64,000 nt of DNA from Portunus trituberculatus (lineage: Eukaryota; Arthropoda; Malacostraca; Decapoda; Portunidae). Numbering within the stretch: the stretch's first letter is position 1; every line of letters starts with the position of its first letter. Below are positions 18,900 to 30,530 of the stretch, piece after piece. The position numbers and the translations under genes were made by a program. The notes under the pieces were generated by a model. The model made no database searches and was not told the origin of the DNA. It saw nothing but the letters and a program-made list of their open reading frames with translations. The DNA lies in contig NC_059283.1 in assembly GCF_017591435.1 (NCBI RefSeq), forward strand, positions 6,467,012 to 6,531,011, in the 5' to 3' direction.

Positions 18900-20040
18900 C
18901 ACTCAATAAAATGTTAATAAAGCTCATAATGTGGTTGTAAAATTCTAAATCATGGTGAAGATATAAGAAGCAGCTCTGTGTTGCTTCGTAATGAGGTGCT
19001 AAGTGTATATTTGGTGGTGAGTCAAGGGAAAGTTGCTGGTTTTGGGAACTGTAAATGTTAAAGAGCTTTGTATCATGCTTATGTGATTTTTCATAAGCAA
19101 AAATTAAAAGAAGTAGATAGATAGAGAGAGATGAATAGATCGATAAACAAAAGTAAAGTAAAGTAAAATAAGGAAATTAAATATAAACGAATGAATTGTA
19201 TAATCTATATGTAGGTGAATAGATGGACTAATGAATAAAAGATCAAAATAAATCATCAAATAGATAATAAGTAACGTATTAGAATCAGCGTTTAATATTT
19301 TCATTTTCTTCTAGTATAGACTGCCTTCCTTTCAACACGTTACTTCTCTTCAAGTTTACATTTGTCAGCGATATTTACTAAAGGCAAACTCGGCACGTAT
19401 CTGTCACCTTATTGCATTTCTTCTTCGTTTTTTTATATTTTGCGGGTACTTTTCCTTCTTCTTCCATTGCCCTTCAGTTTCAATGTTGTCTCCTAATCTC
19501 CTTGGCTTTATTGTTAATTCCTTAAATTTTTCATGTTTTTTTTTCTCTCTCTCCAAGGGTAATGTTTCTTTCCATTGTCTTCCATTGTCAATATTTTCCC
19601 TCCTTGTTTCCTTATTTTGTTTTATTTCCTTTTGATTCGTGCTACTTTCCTCCGAGGACAATGTTTCCTTTCCTTCCATTGTTCTTCAGTGTCAGTGTGT
19701 TCCTTTTCTCCTGCGTTGTTTCCCTGCGACAAACAACACTCGCCTCGTCTTTTCGTCTCGCCTGGCGCTGTGTGAGGAACAAAGGCTGCTGCTCTCTGTC
19801 TCTCTCTGGCCAGCGTCCTTTCTCTTCCGGTATGTTTGTGTTGTCAAAAGTCAAAATATAAAAGGAGACGAAGATGCCTCTAAAATCGTCTGTTGAGAGG
19901 AAGAGCATTTCACAAGAGATCCTGTCAATAGTTCACCACGCAGTATGGAGTCATTTCGTATGGACTGATGTAGACGTGGACGGGCAAACAATGGTAATGC
20001 CAAGGGTACATCACTGTCCATTCAAGGTCTGCTGGGGGCG
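18900..20040. other. Gene-free stretch
   Basis: No gene is seen. AT-rich DNA to 19400, then a TC-rich block (19400-19740) in which TTTCCATTGT-type segments repeat. Confidence 0.4.
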
Positions 20041-20045
20041 CCAAT

Positions 20046-20046
20046 G

Positions 20047-20084
<38 letters not shown>
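20046..20084. repeat. (AC)n at SINE head
   Basis: The AC tract directly precedes the subfamily 2 SINE. Confidence 0.95.
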
Positions 20085-20086
<2 letters not shown>

Positions 20087-20363
20087 GCGTAGTGTAGTGG
20101 TTACCACGCTCGATTCATAATCGAGAGGATCCGGGTTCAAGTCCCGGAAAGCGGCGAGGCAAATGGGCAAGCCTCTTAATGTGTAGCCCCTGTTCACCTA
20201 GCAGTAAATAGGTACGGGATGTAATTCGAGGGGTTGTGGCCTCGCTTTCCCGGTGTGTAGAGTGTGGTGTGGTCTCAGTCCTTCCTGATGATCGGTCACT
20301 ACGAGCTCTGAGCTCTTTCCGTAGGGGAAAGACTGGCTGGGTAACCAACAGACGACCGTGGTG

Positions 20364-20369
<6 letters not shown>
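20085..20369 (+). mobile_element. tRNA-derived SINE, subfamily 2 (CAT-loop head), copy 2
   Basis: The head GTAGTGTAGTGGTTACCACG and GGTTCAAGTCCC are A and B boxes; the anticodon arm CTCGA/TCGAG encloses TTCATAA (CAT). A GAGGCAAATGGGCAAGCC link leads into the shared body with GTGTAGCCCCTGTTCACC and GGTACGGGATGTAA. It ends in GGTGAATAAC followed by AC repeats. Confidence 0.85.

Positions 20370-20370
<1 letters not shown>

Positions 20371-20397
<27 letters not shown>
20371..20397. repeat. (AC)n joining two SINEs
   Basis: This AC tract is both the tail of the upstream SINE and the leader of the next. Confidence 0.95.
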
Positions 20398-20400
<3 letters not shown>

Positions 20401-20690
20401 GGTAGCTCAGTGGTTGGAGCGCTGGCTTCACAAGCCAAAGGACCGGTTTTCGATTCCCCGGCCGGGTGGAGATATTTGGGTGTGTTTCCTTTCACGTGTA
20501 GCCCCTGTTCACCTAGCAGTGAGTAGGTACGGGATGTAAATCGAGGAGTTGTGACCTTGTTGTCCCGGTGTGTGGTGTGTGCCTGGTCTCAGGCCTATCC
20601 GAAAATCGGAAATAATGAGCTTTGAGGTCGTTCCGTAGGGTAACGTCTGGCTGTCTCGTCAGAGACTGGAGCAGATCAAACAGTGAGACA
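20398..20690 (+). mobile_element. tRNA-derived SINE, subfamily 1, copy 2
   Basis: Nearly identical to 1017-1308: CGGTAGCTCAGTGGTTGGAG head, TTCACAA anticodon loop, body with GGTCTCAGGCCTATCCGAA. It lies in tandem behind a subfamily 2 element and is followed by AC repeats. Confidence 0.85.
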
Positions 20691-20704
20691 CAGATAGACA
20701 TATT

Positions 20705-20707
<3 letters not shown>

Positions 20708-20737
<30 letters not shown>
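20708..20737. repeat. (CA)n at SINE tail
   Basis: A 30-base CA tract 17 bases after the SINE body. Confidence 0.95.
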
Positions 20738-20740
<3 letters not shown>

Positions 20741-21181
20741 TATGAACTGCTAGTCTTCTTCTCAAGGGTATTTCCTCATTGGCAATATAAAATTCTTGTT
20801 AAACTCTCATGAAAAAAAAAAATTGAAAATTCTTTAACTCTAGCTATCTTGACAAACTTCCTTGAAATCTCACTAACTTCATATAGAATCTGTCACAAGA
20901 GATTACGATGACAGGCGGAAGTGTCTGGCAAAACAATCCTAACATTAAAGCGTCTTCCGTCAGCAATATCTAACTACCTTGTTGTGATGACGTGGTGAGG
21001 GAGTATAATGGACCACGTCACTCGTCTCCTCGTGCTATTATCATGTTCTCTTCCCCTTCTCCCTTTATAATTTTTCAGTGTTGAAATGATCCTCAAATAG
21101 CAGATGATGCAAGACGGATGTAAAAAAGAAACAGTGGTGACGTGTAAAATTTATGTTGCGTCGTGGCCTGGTGAGGGACGA

Positions 21182-21182
<1 letters not shown>

Positions 21183-21213
<31 letters not shown>
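21183..21213. repeat. (TG)n microsatellite
   Basis: A 31-base TG tract. Confidence 0.95.
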
Positions 21214-21215
<2 letters not shown>

Positions 21216-21652
21216 TCAAGGTTTTCTTCGGTTCATCGTAGTGTTTACTAACCTTTATTTTTTCTTGCTAGTGTCTCCTGCGTTTGTCTTCACTACCGCA
21301 TGTTTGTCTTCTTCTCCTGACCTGTTTGCTTCTCTATTTGCTTCTTGTTTCTCACTGTCGTCACTATTCATCGCCTCTGTGCTTCTTTTTACCCACCTTA
21401 GATTTTTTTTTCCTAGTGATTCGTTTGTTTGTTTTCACTTTTACTTGTTCGACATTCCATTCAAACAGTGTCAGCGACGTGTTGATGGAAATATTCTGTA
21501 ACTTTCTCATTTAAGTAGTCTTAGGCTGACGTCCAGTGAATAACAAAGGAAATAAAAGTAAATAAGTGAAAAAAAAACTACGTAAATGCCTATTAACTGT
21601 TTCATTGTGTTCATTGGATATAAATAGACATTATCAGCAAAACAAATGGATA

Positions 21653-21775
21653 AGATAAGATAAGATGAGATAAGATAACTTTATTGTCACATTGAAACAT
21701 AAGTACAACATGAAATTACTCTTTTGGCAGAGTCCATACCGCGTTAAAATACAGAGTGAAAATAAACTAAAACGA
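21653..21775 (-). mobile_element. Probable 3' end of a non-LTR retrotransposon with (TTATC)n tail
   Basis: On the minus strand the sequence reads CAATGTGACAATAAAGTTAT followed by CTTATC/CTCATC pentamers. A GACAATAAAGTTATCTTATC-type end with a pentamer tail is common at 3' ends of truncated LINEs. No coding part remains. Confidence 0.45.
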
Positions 21776-22072
21776 AAAAAAAAAAAACATATTAAAAAAG
21801 ACTTGATTTACCAGCGTGGTGTGTTTGAGGAGCCTGTTACCTCTTTCCTCGTAGAGTATAGATTATAGGGGAACTCAGAACACCTTGGCAGCTTAAATGT
21901 ATAAAGCGTGTGAGAATCCTGCTGTCTGCTTCCTTGATATTCACTCTGGGACTCATAACACCTCGGCAGCTACAACTATTAGTGTTGCTCCGATGGTCTT
22001 GGTGTTCTCCGTAAATAAATTTTGTAACTCTCGGCCAGTCTTCTATCGCTTCAGAAAGAGGAAAAGAAAACG

Positions 22073-22074
<2 letters not shown>

Positions 22075-22119
<45 letters not shown>
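22075..22119. repeat. (CT)n microsatellite
   Basis: A 45-base CT tract. Confidence 0.95.
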
Positions 22120-22123
<4 letters not shown>

Positions 22124-22220
22124 TAATGCAAATGAGACACGGAAATCAATCTTTGTATTATCTTTATTATATCTAAGGAGGCGTTTCTTAATGAGACTAT
22201 ACAGGCACTGGTGAGGCGCT

Positions 22221-22269
<49 letters not shown>
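22221..22269. repeat. (GT)n microsatellite
   Basis: A 49-base GT tract. Confidence 0.95.
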
Positions 22270-22270
<1 letters not shown>

Positions 22271-22643
22271 TCATGTAAGATCACTTAGGGCTTCTCAACC
22301 CAGTCCATATCAACGCACTTCACCAAGACAGTAACACTCAGACACGTTAACATACGCATGGTGCTGCTACGATGAAAGTATTAATATCCGCTTTAAAGTA
22401 ATAGGTGGAGGAGGTGGTAAAGGTGGGTGAGGTGGAAGGCAATCACATCTGGGTAATTACAAACACATATCAATAATCTATATAAATTGCATGGGTGACG
22501 AATAAGACCATTGTGAATTGGCAGGAATGGAGAGGAATCTTACACAGAGTAATAATGAAAGCACCTTGTTTCGTCTACCACCTCCTGGCCACAGCAAAGA
22601 CACGCTCACAGATGCACAGACTTTCTCGCAGGAGCAAGGAACA

Positions 22644-23147
22644 TTAGTACAAGAAGTTGGGATCAAGACCTTTGGACAGGTAACCGTCCGTAGGTGGGGG
22701 CAGGTAGCCATCCACAGGTGGGGGCAGGTACCCGTCTACAGGTGGGGGCAGGTACCCGTCTACTGGTGGGGGAAGGTAACCGTCCGTAGGTGGGGGCAGG
22801 TAGCCATCCACAGGTGGGGGCAGGTACCCGTCTACAGGTGGGGGCAGGTAACCGTCCGTAGGTGGGGGCAGATATCCGTCTACAGGTGGGGGCAGGTACC
22901 CGTCTACAGGTGGAGGGAGGTACTCGTCTGTAGGTGGCGGAAGGTAATCGTCGGAAGGTTGAAGCACATCTTTGGTGATCAAGTTCGTCTCTACTGGATG
23001 GCTGAAGTCGAGAGAATGGTTAGGCCTTGTCGGGAGCTTCGTCAGCGTCTGCGTCTCGAGGTCCCGGGGCGCGAAGTCAATGATGGCGGCGTGAGTGAAT
23101 GCAGTGCCAGTCAGCAGCACCACCAGCAGGGACAGTTGGAGACACAT
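22644..23147 (-). CDS. Secreted YLPPP-repeat protein 1
   Basis: Single-exon gene of 167 residues. The ATG at 23147 is chosen because GTGATCATG is shared with the paralogue at 24212 and lies ~70 bases after a TATA box. Residues 1-19 are a signal peptide (MCLQLSLLVVLLTGTAFTHA). A ~45-residue spacer with QTLTKLPTRPNHSLD follows, then 11 tandem octapeptides of the form [GDE]YLPPP[VT]D and a short end GYLSKGLDPNFLY. Low-complexity Tyr/Pro repeats of this type occur in arthropod cuticle or egg-covering proteins; a structural extracellular role is inference. The sixth repeat position is V or T in the order T-V-V-T-V-V-T-V-V-V-T. The opposite strand also has a long open frame, an artefact of the repeat. 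Confidence 0.8.
   Translation of the reverse strand: MCLQLSLLVVLLTGTAFTHAAIIDFAPRDLETQTLTKLPTRPNHSLDFSHPVETNLITKDVLQPSDDYLPPPTDEYLPPPVDGYLPPPVDGYLPPPTDGYLPPPVDGYLPPPVDGYLPPPTDGYLPPPVDGYLPPPVDGYLPPPVDGYLPPPTDGYLSKGLDPNFLY
22676..22965 (-). repeat. 24-bp coding tandem repeat with a 72-bp higher order
   Basis: Each unit encodes one YLPPP octapeptide; T-type units recur every third unit, so the array looks built from 72-bp triplets. Confidence 0.85.
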
Positions 23148-23223
23148 GATCACTTAGAGGCGTAAAGTGGTCTCCTCCTGACGACTAGAATAGGAGTTCT
23201 GTGCTAGCCAGGCCTGTGCAATC

Positions 23224-23230
23224 TTTATAT
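23224..23230 (-). promoter_or_regulatory. TATA box of YLPPP-repeat gene 1
   Basis: Minus-strand ATATAAAG; about 30 bases downstream is CACAGAACTCC, similar to TCAGAACTC at the same distance from the TATA box of the paralogue, and ATG follows at 23147. Confidence 0.6.
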
Positions 23231-23436
23231 GCTACCGGTGGAGGACAACAGGTGTGGATAACTTCGTACCTCGTCAGGCTACAAACTGGATGAGAGGGAC
23301 GTCCAGTCTTGACCAAGGTAATTATGAAGTCAACTTGCCTTGCAGAGGTGTTTGCCTTACGCGAGTTTGTTTATGTTTATTTGTTTAAGGAAGATTTTTC
23401 CTATCAGATGACCTCGCTGGTGTCTTCTTCAGGCCC

Positions 23437-23439
<3 letters not shown>

Positions 23440-23486
<47 letters not shown>
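23440..23486. repeat. (GT)n microsatellite
   Basis: A 47-base GT tract between the two YLPPP genes. Confidence 0.95.
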
Positions 23487-23489
<3 letters not shown>

Positions 23490-23688
23490 CCGAGATGAAG
23501 AGCCACCGGATGCCTCGTTTCATTCCTTCTCATAATTATCACGAAGAGGAAGTGATGTGGAGGTTTTGGTTGGGCAGGGAAGCTGGCGAAGGATGATGAT
23601 AAGCTACTGAACTGTACCAAGCAAGCAGCGGCCTGCCCTGACCCACCTGTCATGCACCATCACCAGCAGCATGGGAGGGAAGAGCCAG

Positions 23689-24212
23689 TTAGCGCCCATT
23701 CCCGCCTGTCCGCACCCCACCATGGCCGCCACACCCGAAATCACGCACACACTCGCACGGGTTCTCGCTCAAGACGACGGAACATTTGTCGCAGCGGCAC
23801 GGTGGCGATATTATGTTCTCCACTGTGGGAAGCATGAAGGATGGCGTGACGGTGGTGGGCGTGATGGTGATGAGTGTTGGAGTACGCGGTGGCAGGTAAC
23901 TATGGGCGGGTGGGGGCAGATATCCGTGGGCAGGTGGTGGGGGCAAGTAACCGTGGACAGGCGGGGGTGGCAGATAACCATGGGCAGGCAGAGGCGCGTA
24001 TCTGTTGACTAGCTTGGCCTCCAATTGTCGGCCAAGGTGCAGGGGTCGTCAGGCCTCAGGAGGAGCTTCGTTACCGTCTGTAGCACCGTGACCGTGTAAT
24101 ACTTTGGACTCTGGGACGTGCACGTGACGACGGTGGACTGGGCGGAGGCCGTGGTCGCCACCATCGCCAGCACCACCACCAGCGACAGTCGAGACACCAC
24201 CATGGGACTCAT
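23689..24212 (-). pseudogene. YLPPP-repeat protein 2, frameshifted paralogue
   Basis: ATG at 24212 opens a frame with a signal peptide (VSRLSLVVVLAMVATTASA) and the segment VLQTVTKLLLRPDD, which aligns with ETQTLTKLPTRPNH in paralogue 1. The frame stops at 24009. The next frame continues as EAKLVNRYAPLPAHGYLPPP, aligning with VETNLITKDVLQPSDDYLPPP, then three more YLPP units, a Thr-rich stretch and a Cys-containing tail (CRCDKCSVV, CECVRDFGC) to a stop at 23689. The break lies near 24022-24030 and fits loss of one base. No GT-AG intron restores the frame. It is either a recent pseudogene, an allele or an assembly error. Promoter and 5' sequence look intact. Confidence 0.6.
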
Positions 24213-24420
24213 GATCACTTTAGCTGCAGCTCCGCGCCGTGCCTGTGTCGGAATGGAGTCAGTGAGGGCACCGCGTCATGACAGGTTAAAGTGGTGTGTG
24301 TCCAGGAGGCCCAGGAGGCCCAGGAGACGTGGCCTGCGGCAAGAAGCACTCACCGAGACGGAAAATTACCTTCCAGCTGACGAGAAGAGAGAGTTCTGAG
24401 TTGGACATCCCTGCGGAGCC

Positions 24421-24427
24421 TTTATAA
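24421..24427 (-). promoter_or_regulatory. TATA box of YLPPP-repeat gene 2
   Basis: Minus-strand TTATAAAGG, followed ~25 bases later by TCAGAACTCTC. The longer distance to ATG is explained by a likely 5'UTR intron (donor CTGGAAG|GTAATT, acceptor CCGACACAG). Confidence 0.6.
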
Positions 24428-24621
24428 GCAGCTGGTGGGGGGCAGATACACCTGGACGGCTGGTGGGGTGGTCACTCTTCAAATAGGAGGGGAAGAGGCA
24501 AGGAAGAGGCGCTTGTGGAGGGATATTCAGCCTTGCAAACTTGCTTGTCATGGAAGATGTTTGCCCAGGGAGGGGCCACGCCACGCTCCTGCCCGCACGT
24601 CAGATCCAGAAAAAGTTACTG

Positions 24622-24623
<2 letters not shown>

Positions 24624-24700
<77 letters not shown>
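24624..24700. repeat. (TG)n microsatellite
   Basis: A 77-base TG tract. Confidence 0.95.
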
Positions 24701-24703
<3 letters not shown>

Positions 24704-24779
24704 TGTGTGAGAGAGACAGATGGATACAGTAGTTCACGTCCACGATGTTATCTGTACCGGGATTTCCATTCGAAGGGAA

Positions 24780-26170
24780 TGCCCTGATCGTGACCATTAG
24801 ATCACCCTCCAGTATAACAGTATCCAGACCACTTCACTGTGCGTGCTTCACCTTGGTGCAGTGAGGATTACCTGAACACCATCCTGCTCCTGGGGAAACC
24901 CACTTGTGCAAGGCAGTGTATTAGAATGAAAATTAACAGAGTGGTCAATGAATGGAACATACTTAATAATTAGGTTGTTAATGCTGAGTCATTAGGGAGC
25001 TTTGGAAGATTAAGGAAATCTATGGATGAGGATGATAGGTGGAAGTGGCAGGCATGTTTTACACAGCGGATGCCACGTGTAGGCCTGATGGCTTCCTGCA
25101 GCTTCCCTTAATTTATTATCTTCTGTTCTAAAGGTAGGCGGATGTGTATCGAGATTTCTAGGGATTACATAGGCCAAATGACATTTCATAATTAGAAAGA
25201 TTGTCCACATTAGTGAGCACAGTGATAGCTTTGTGGTGTTAATCCTCTTACAACTAAAATTACATGTTACTTTATTTTCATAGCATGTAGGCAGCTTTAT
25301 AGACCCAATATAAAATCGCAGATGCTAAAAAATTAAGCTCTTCCATCTTTGATTTATTTCTAGTGCCATGGTGTCTTTCGGGATCATGCTTAAAACGTAC
25401 ATTTTATTGAACTGAGGTAGCCAAGTAGACACCGTGGCAGTTTCATGGTTGAGGCTGCGTGGCGCTTACATGAGGTGGTCGCTGAGAGTGTGGGCGGGTG
25501 GTGGGTGAGGCAGTTCGCCCAAGGCAATGTGTTCCGTGGTTTTGATGTAGATTCAAGTCTACCATGCTAAAGATTCGTTTTCTGTTACACTTATGTTTTA
25601 GTTGCATCTCGTTTTCTAGCCAAAAAATAAATGTCTGGTCCTTTGTATTATACACAAGAGTATTAAAACCATACATACATTATTTTTATCGCTGTTTTAA
25701 TTATGCCCTCACATACACAAAAGCTGAAAAAAAATAGGTAAAAACATACGCCACACTCTTAAGGTCAGTGATATAGTTTTTCAATGAGGTAAAATATTAA
25801 AAGAGTTTGTGGAAGACAGAGTATTGTGACAGCCGTAGTACTAATGACTTCGCAAATTAAAGTAGTGGCCATGAAAATACAACGCATGCAGTGTTCGCGG
25901 GAGAAGCGACATTTGCTTGTCGAAGGTTACAGTTGTGTTCAGCAGATGCCTACGTGCGGCTAGCAAGCCAATGCCACCAGTGAATAGTTCAGGCATTGAC
26001 TCGAGCTTAATGGAAATAGTTCGAGACACACACCATGACGAGATCGTGTTCGGTATGCGGCTGAATCACATCACATACAAACATACTTTCTCTCAGTAAG
26101 GATACAATTAATAATTTAACAGCCGCCATTTCACCAAGTTCGACAAAAATCATACAAACACCGACAGCAA
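24780..26170. other. Gene-free stretch
   Basis: No gene, RNA or known transposon is recognised. A 60-codon open frame around 25917-26099 has no recognisable domain. Confidence 0.35.
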
Positions 26171-26239
26171 TGTACCCTTTATATTTACAAGTTTTTCACG
26201 AGATGTCCAAGTGGGTGGTGACTATTTCTCACTGGTAAC

Positions 26240-27281
26240 ATGAGCGTGGTCTGCACCATGACAGCGGCCAGGGTGGTAGTGGTGGTGGTGGTGTTGGCGG
26301 GGTGCTGGGGTACTGCTGAGCGTCTTGAGGGTGGTGCGAGCGTTGCCTGGACACCCAAAGGTAACAATGAGAGGTCAGTATCGTCCATATTTCGGTATCA
26401 TGCACAGTCGAGGTCATAATTTGTGTCATGTTTCGTCACCATGATGAATTGTAAACAGCTCAAGTTCCCCTCACCAAGTTCCTGGGATCTCACACTTCTC
26501 TCCTCACGACACACGCTGTTCAAATCTTCGAAGCTGACCTGGCTACGATGCATCATTAATTGTGACGAACCAAGACACGACGTATGACCGCGACTGTACA
26601 TATATTGACGTCTAGCAAGCACCATTACTGTCTCATATTGATCCATTCTTCACCCGCACCACTACAAATCATCTCACTCACCACCACTCTCCTCCCAACA
26701 GATGCTGCGTTCAGGGTTGCGTCTGTGGCTCGCTAGATTACAACCGCCTCTCAGAACAGTCTCACCGATTACAACCTGTTGTACACAAGAGTAAAACCTC
26801 CCCAGTAACTAACACGTTCCCTGTCTGTAAAGGAATCATCAGTTTTAACGACACTAGATCTTCCAAGGCTTATCCATTCAAGATGCAAACACGGAGGCGA
26901 AAACCTCGAGGTACCCGCATTGTGTTGAGAGAAGGACCCACTTCACTACACGATGGGCAAGCTCAAGTCACTCAGAGATCGAAAACTTTTGTCAACAAGT
27001 ACCAACCGATTGAGATTTTTAATGACAACAGGTTGACGTCTCCGATATATTCAAGTTTACTCATTGAAAAGGGAGTAGCGTTTAGTGTTTTCTTCTGGGT
27101 GTATCTCTCTGCCTTCCTGTACGCTGCGTGTTACTTGGTGTCTTCCTTTATCGCTCCATTCTCGATCCTCGGTTTTGTAATGAAGGTCCTGTTAGTTAAT
27201 TATTTCTCAATCATTATAAACTTAGAGGTGTTCCGTGTCGCTGACTACATCATGGCCTGTGCGCTTCATTATTTTGCCTGA
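26240..27281 (+). CDS. Candidate two-exon secreted/membrane protein, unrecognised
   Basis: Exon 1 (ATG 26240 or 26258, to 26360) encodes a signal-peptide-like start (MTAARVVVVVVVLAGCWGTA) and ends AAAG|GTAACA in phase 1. A TATA-like TTTATATTT is at 26179. An acceptor at 26735-26736 (CGCTAG) joins in frame to a 181-codon open frame ending at 27281: a polar, basic region (NRLSEQSH, KMQTRRRKPRGTR) and two or more hydrophobic stretches near the C-terminus. The total would be 221 residues. The alternative acceptor at 26700-26701 gives a short peptide ending VASVAR. No family is recognised. The Val run comes from GTG repeats, so the signal peptide could be fortuitous. Confidence 0.35.
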
Positions 27282-27621
27282 AAGTGGACAGTGGATTAAA
27301 GAGAGCTGTGTCATAATGGGTGTTGTGTTAAATATTAGACTTAGCTTTGCAGTATTGTTGACACCGTGGACCACTTGCTTTGTACACCACAACACCACAA
27401 CACTATGCTGTCGATGTTATGAGGAAAATACGTATTCTCCGTTTATTATGCTATAGCAGTGAGAATTTGAATTTCGACATATAACCTCACTTTTCAACCT
27501 TTACACTTTATTGTCTATTGTATTCGTGCTATTAACAACTTTCAAGACTTCTATTTCTAATAAAAATAAAGATGTATTCACGGTTATACTTTCATGCCTT
27601 TTCCAAGTATACATTATACTG

Positions 27622-27750
<129 letters not shown>

Positions 27751-27779
27751 ATGAATGAATAAATCAAACTGCATCAAGT

Positions 27780-29010
27780 TACAGGTGACAAATCTGTGAA
27801 TGAATTAAACAAAAGTAAACTCATTATAATCTTATCTTCCTAATTGGCTGTCACCGGATTCCTTATCACACAGGAGCGCCACATTGCGCATTCCTAATAA
27901 TTTGTAACGAGAATATAATAACAAACCAAAGACAAGGAAAATAAATAACTACATGTATCTTATCATTGAGAAGCTACCATTATCGAGGTTATACCCCATC
28001 GTTCACCCTCTCATTGTCTCAGGAAAAGAAATCGTGTCAGGAAATTACTCGTGAGGCGGAGCGCACGTGACAGTGTGTTGTTGTTGTGGTGTGACGTAAT
28101 CGTGACGTCACTCTGTTCTACTTACAGCACATTTGTTTTCCTAGGTACGATTTGTATATTCACAGTAAATAATTTTCTACTCATAATTTTAATAGATACT
28201 TTTACGAATGTGCTGGATGTCAATGATGTATGCTGAGAAAATGAAAAAAAGAAAGATAAAGAAAAACACCTTTTGTATGCCTAATAAGACTATATGAATA
28301 AATTACATGCTTCAAATAAAAGGCAGAAAGGTACCATTATTGCTTTAGTCACCATATACCATAATTCACGCACGTATAACATCAATACAGCTATCAGGGC
28401 GGGTTATAAAACAGTTTTCATGTATATCAAACTTCACTCTCTGCTAATATGAAGAAAAAACTTCCAGATATTATAATCTCTGAATATTTATAAAAGTATA
28501 TTTAGTGGTAAGTTACCACAAAGACTACCATTATAAAAGAAGATATTTTGAAAGCCTCCAGTAGTTAACACGGATATAATTTTCAAGGTTGCATTGCGCA
28601 GTGAGGAAACAAAACTTGATGTGGAGACAAAACAACGATTTTCTCTCACTCACGCAAGGTAAATGTCCGAGTCAAAGGTTACTACCACACCTGTAGGCTC
28701 ATACAATCACGTGATAAGTAGATAAAAGTAGGTATTAATGAAGAAACGTAAACAAAGGCCTAAGATATAAGCAGCAACCCGCCATTACTGTTTGTTTTCC
28801 TTTTTTTTTCTGTTTATCAATTTACACCTGAGAGTCACAAGGCCACACTATCTTGACCACTGCCCCTTGTTCTGGAGCGTGTGAGTGTAGATGCAGTAGT
28901 GTGGGAGGGAAGGCAAGCTGGAGTATACATGATTGCTACATGTTACGTTCATAGAAGAATCAGACTGGAACAAACTTTCCTCTTGTGTCATTTTGTGCGT
29001 CATTTAGGGA
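27780..29010. other. Gene-free AT-rich stretch
   Basis: No gene or recognisable repeat is seen. Confidence 0.4.
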
Positions 29011-29015
29011 GTATT

Positions 29016-30530
29016 TTCCACCACCATCGCATAAGGAACACCTGTAACCGCCGTGGATCAAGTTAGTGGTTTGATTTAGCATCACTCATTGTCTTAGCCT
29101 CATGTAGCATTATTTACGATCATCCTTGTGTCAAAATGTTTCTGCCTGTCACTTGTGCTTCATTTAACAAGTATTTCTCTCCACCAGCACTTAGGACGCC
29201 TGTACTATCATACATCAAGGTAGTGTCACTTAAACACACACACACACACAACATTTAGAGTCTAGAATTATGGCTAAAGAGATTTATATTACTGAGGGTT
29301 TATTACAGGGAAGCATTACAAGTGCCTATATATTTCCAGTTACTTATTGACTCCACCACCATAGCACAGGGAACACCTGTAGCCGTCGATCAAGGTAGTG
29401 GTTTGATTTAGCTTCACTCGTTGTCCTGGCCTCATGCAGCACTATTTACGATCATTCTTGTGTCATAACGTTTCTTTTAACAAGTATTTTTCTCCACCAG
29501 TACTTAGGACACCTGTACTGTTATATATCAAGGTAGTGTCACGTAAACACACACACACAACATTCACAGAGTCTAAAATTATGGATAGAGATTTCTATTA
29601 CTAAGGGTTTATTACAGGGAAGCATTACAAGTGCCTATGATTATATTTCCAGTTACCTACTTATTGACTCCACCACCATAGCTCTGGGAACTCCTGTAGC
29701 CGTGGATCAAGATATTGGTGTGATTTAGCTTCACTCGTTGTTCAGGCATCATACAACACTATTTACAATCATACTTGTGTCATAACGTTTCTTTTAACGA
29801 GTATTTTTCTCCATCAGCATTTAGGACACCTGTACTATCAAGGAAGTGTCACTTAAACACACACACGCAACATTCACAGAGTCTAGAATTATGAGTAGAG
29901 AGATTTCTATTATTAAGGGTTTATTACAGGGAAGCATTATAAGCGCCCATATATTTCCAGTTACTTATTGACTTCACCACCATAGCTTTGGGAACACCTG
30001 TAGGCGTGGATCAAGGTAGTGGTTTGATTTAACTTCACTTGTCCTGGCCTCATGTAACACTGTTGATGATCATTCTTGTGTCAAAATGTTTCTGCCTGTC
30101 ATTTGTGCTTCATTTAACTAGCTTTTTTGCCACCAGCACTTAGGACACCTGTAATATCATATATCAAGGTAGTGTCACTTAAACACACACACACATCATT
30201 CACAGAGTCTAGAATTATGGATAGAGAGATTTCTTAAGACTTAAGACTCACCTGGTTGGCTCTTCCTAATTGCTTTGGTTAGGCAGTCAGGAAAGTAATA
30301 TATGATAAAAAAAAAAAAGGAGATAGTCCAATTCTGTGGGTATACCAGTCCATAAGGGAAGAAATTACTGGAGGAGGTGAATTCTAAAAATATAAGACTG
30401 AGTTACAAGTGTATTGTAAGCAAATCAGTTTGTTAGTCATTTTATAATGTTACTTAAAACCATCAACAGTTTATTACAGAAAAACATTGTAAGTGCCTAT
30501 ATTTTTCCAGTTACTTATTGATTACATTCT
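29016..30530. repeat. Tandem array of ~305-335 bp units
   Basis: Units begin at about 29018, 29351, 29671 and 29976 with CCACCACCATAGC-type sequence, and contain GTAGCCGTGGATCAAG, GTGGTTTGATTTAGCTTCAC, ACACCTGTACTATCA, an internal short (CA)n and GGGTTTATTACAGGGAAGCA. Unit 4 is interrupted after ~30230 by ~235 unrelated bases; its last part resumes at 30468 (TTTATTACAGAAAAACATTG). No coding capacity. It looks like satellite-type DNA. Confidence 0.85.

Noticed and set aside
22518..23165. Plus-strand 215-codon open frame over the YLPPP gene
   Set aside because: It is the antisense of the 24-bp repeat, has no signal peptide or domain, and the minus-strand gene has promoter and paralogue support.
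25917..26099. Small open frame as a gene
   Set aside because: No start context, domain, splice partner or repeat support; length is within chance.
29016..30530. CRISPR-like array
   Set aside because: The units are ~320 bases and repeat in full; there are no short repeats with unique spacers, and the genome is eukaryotic.
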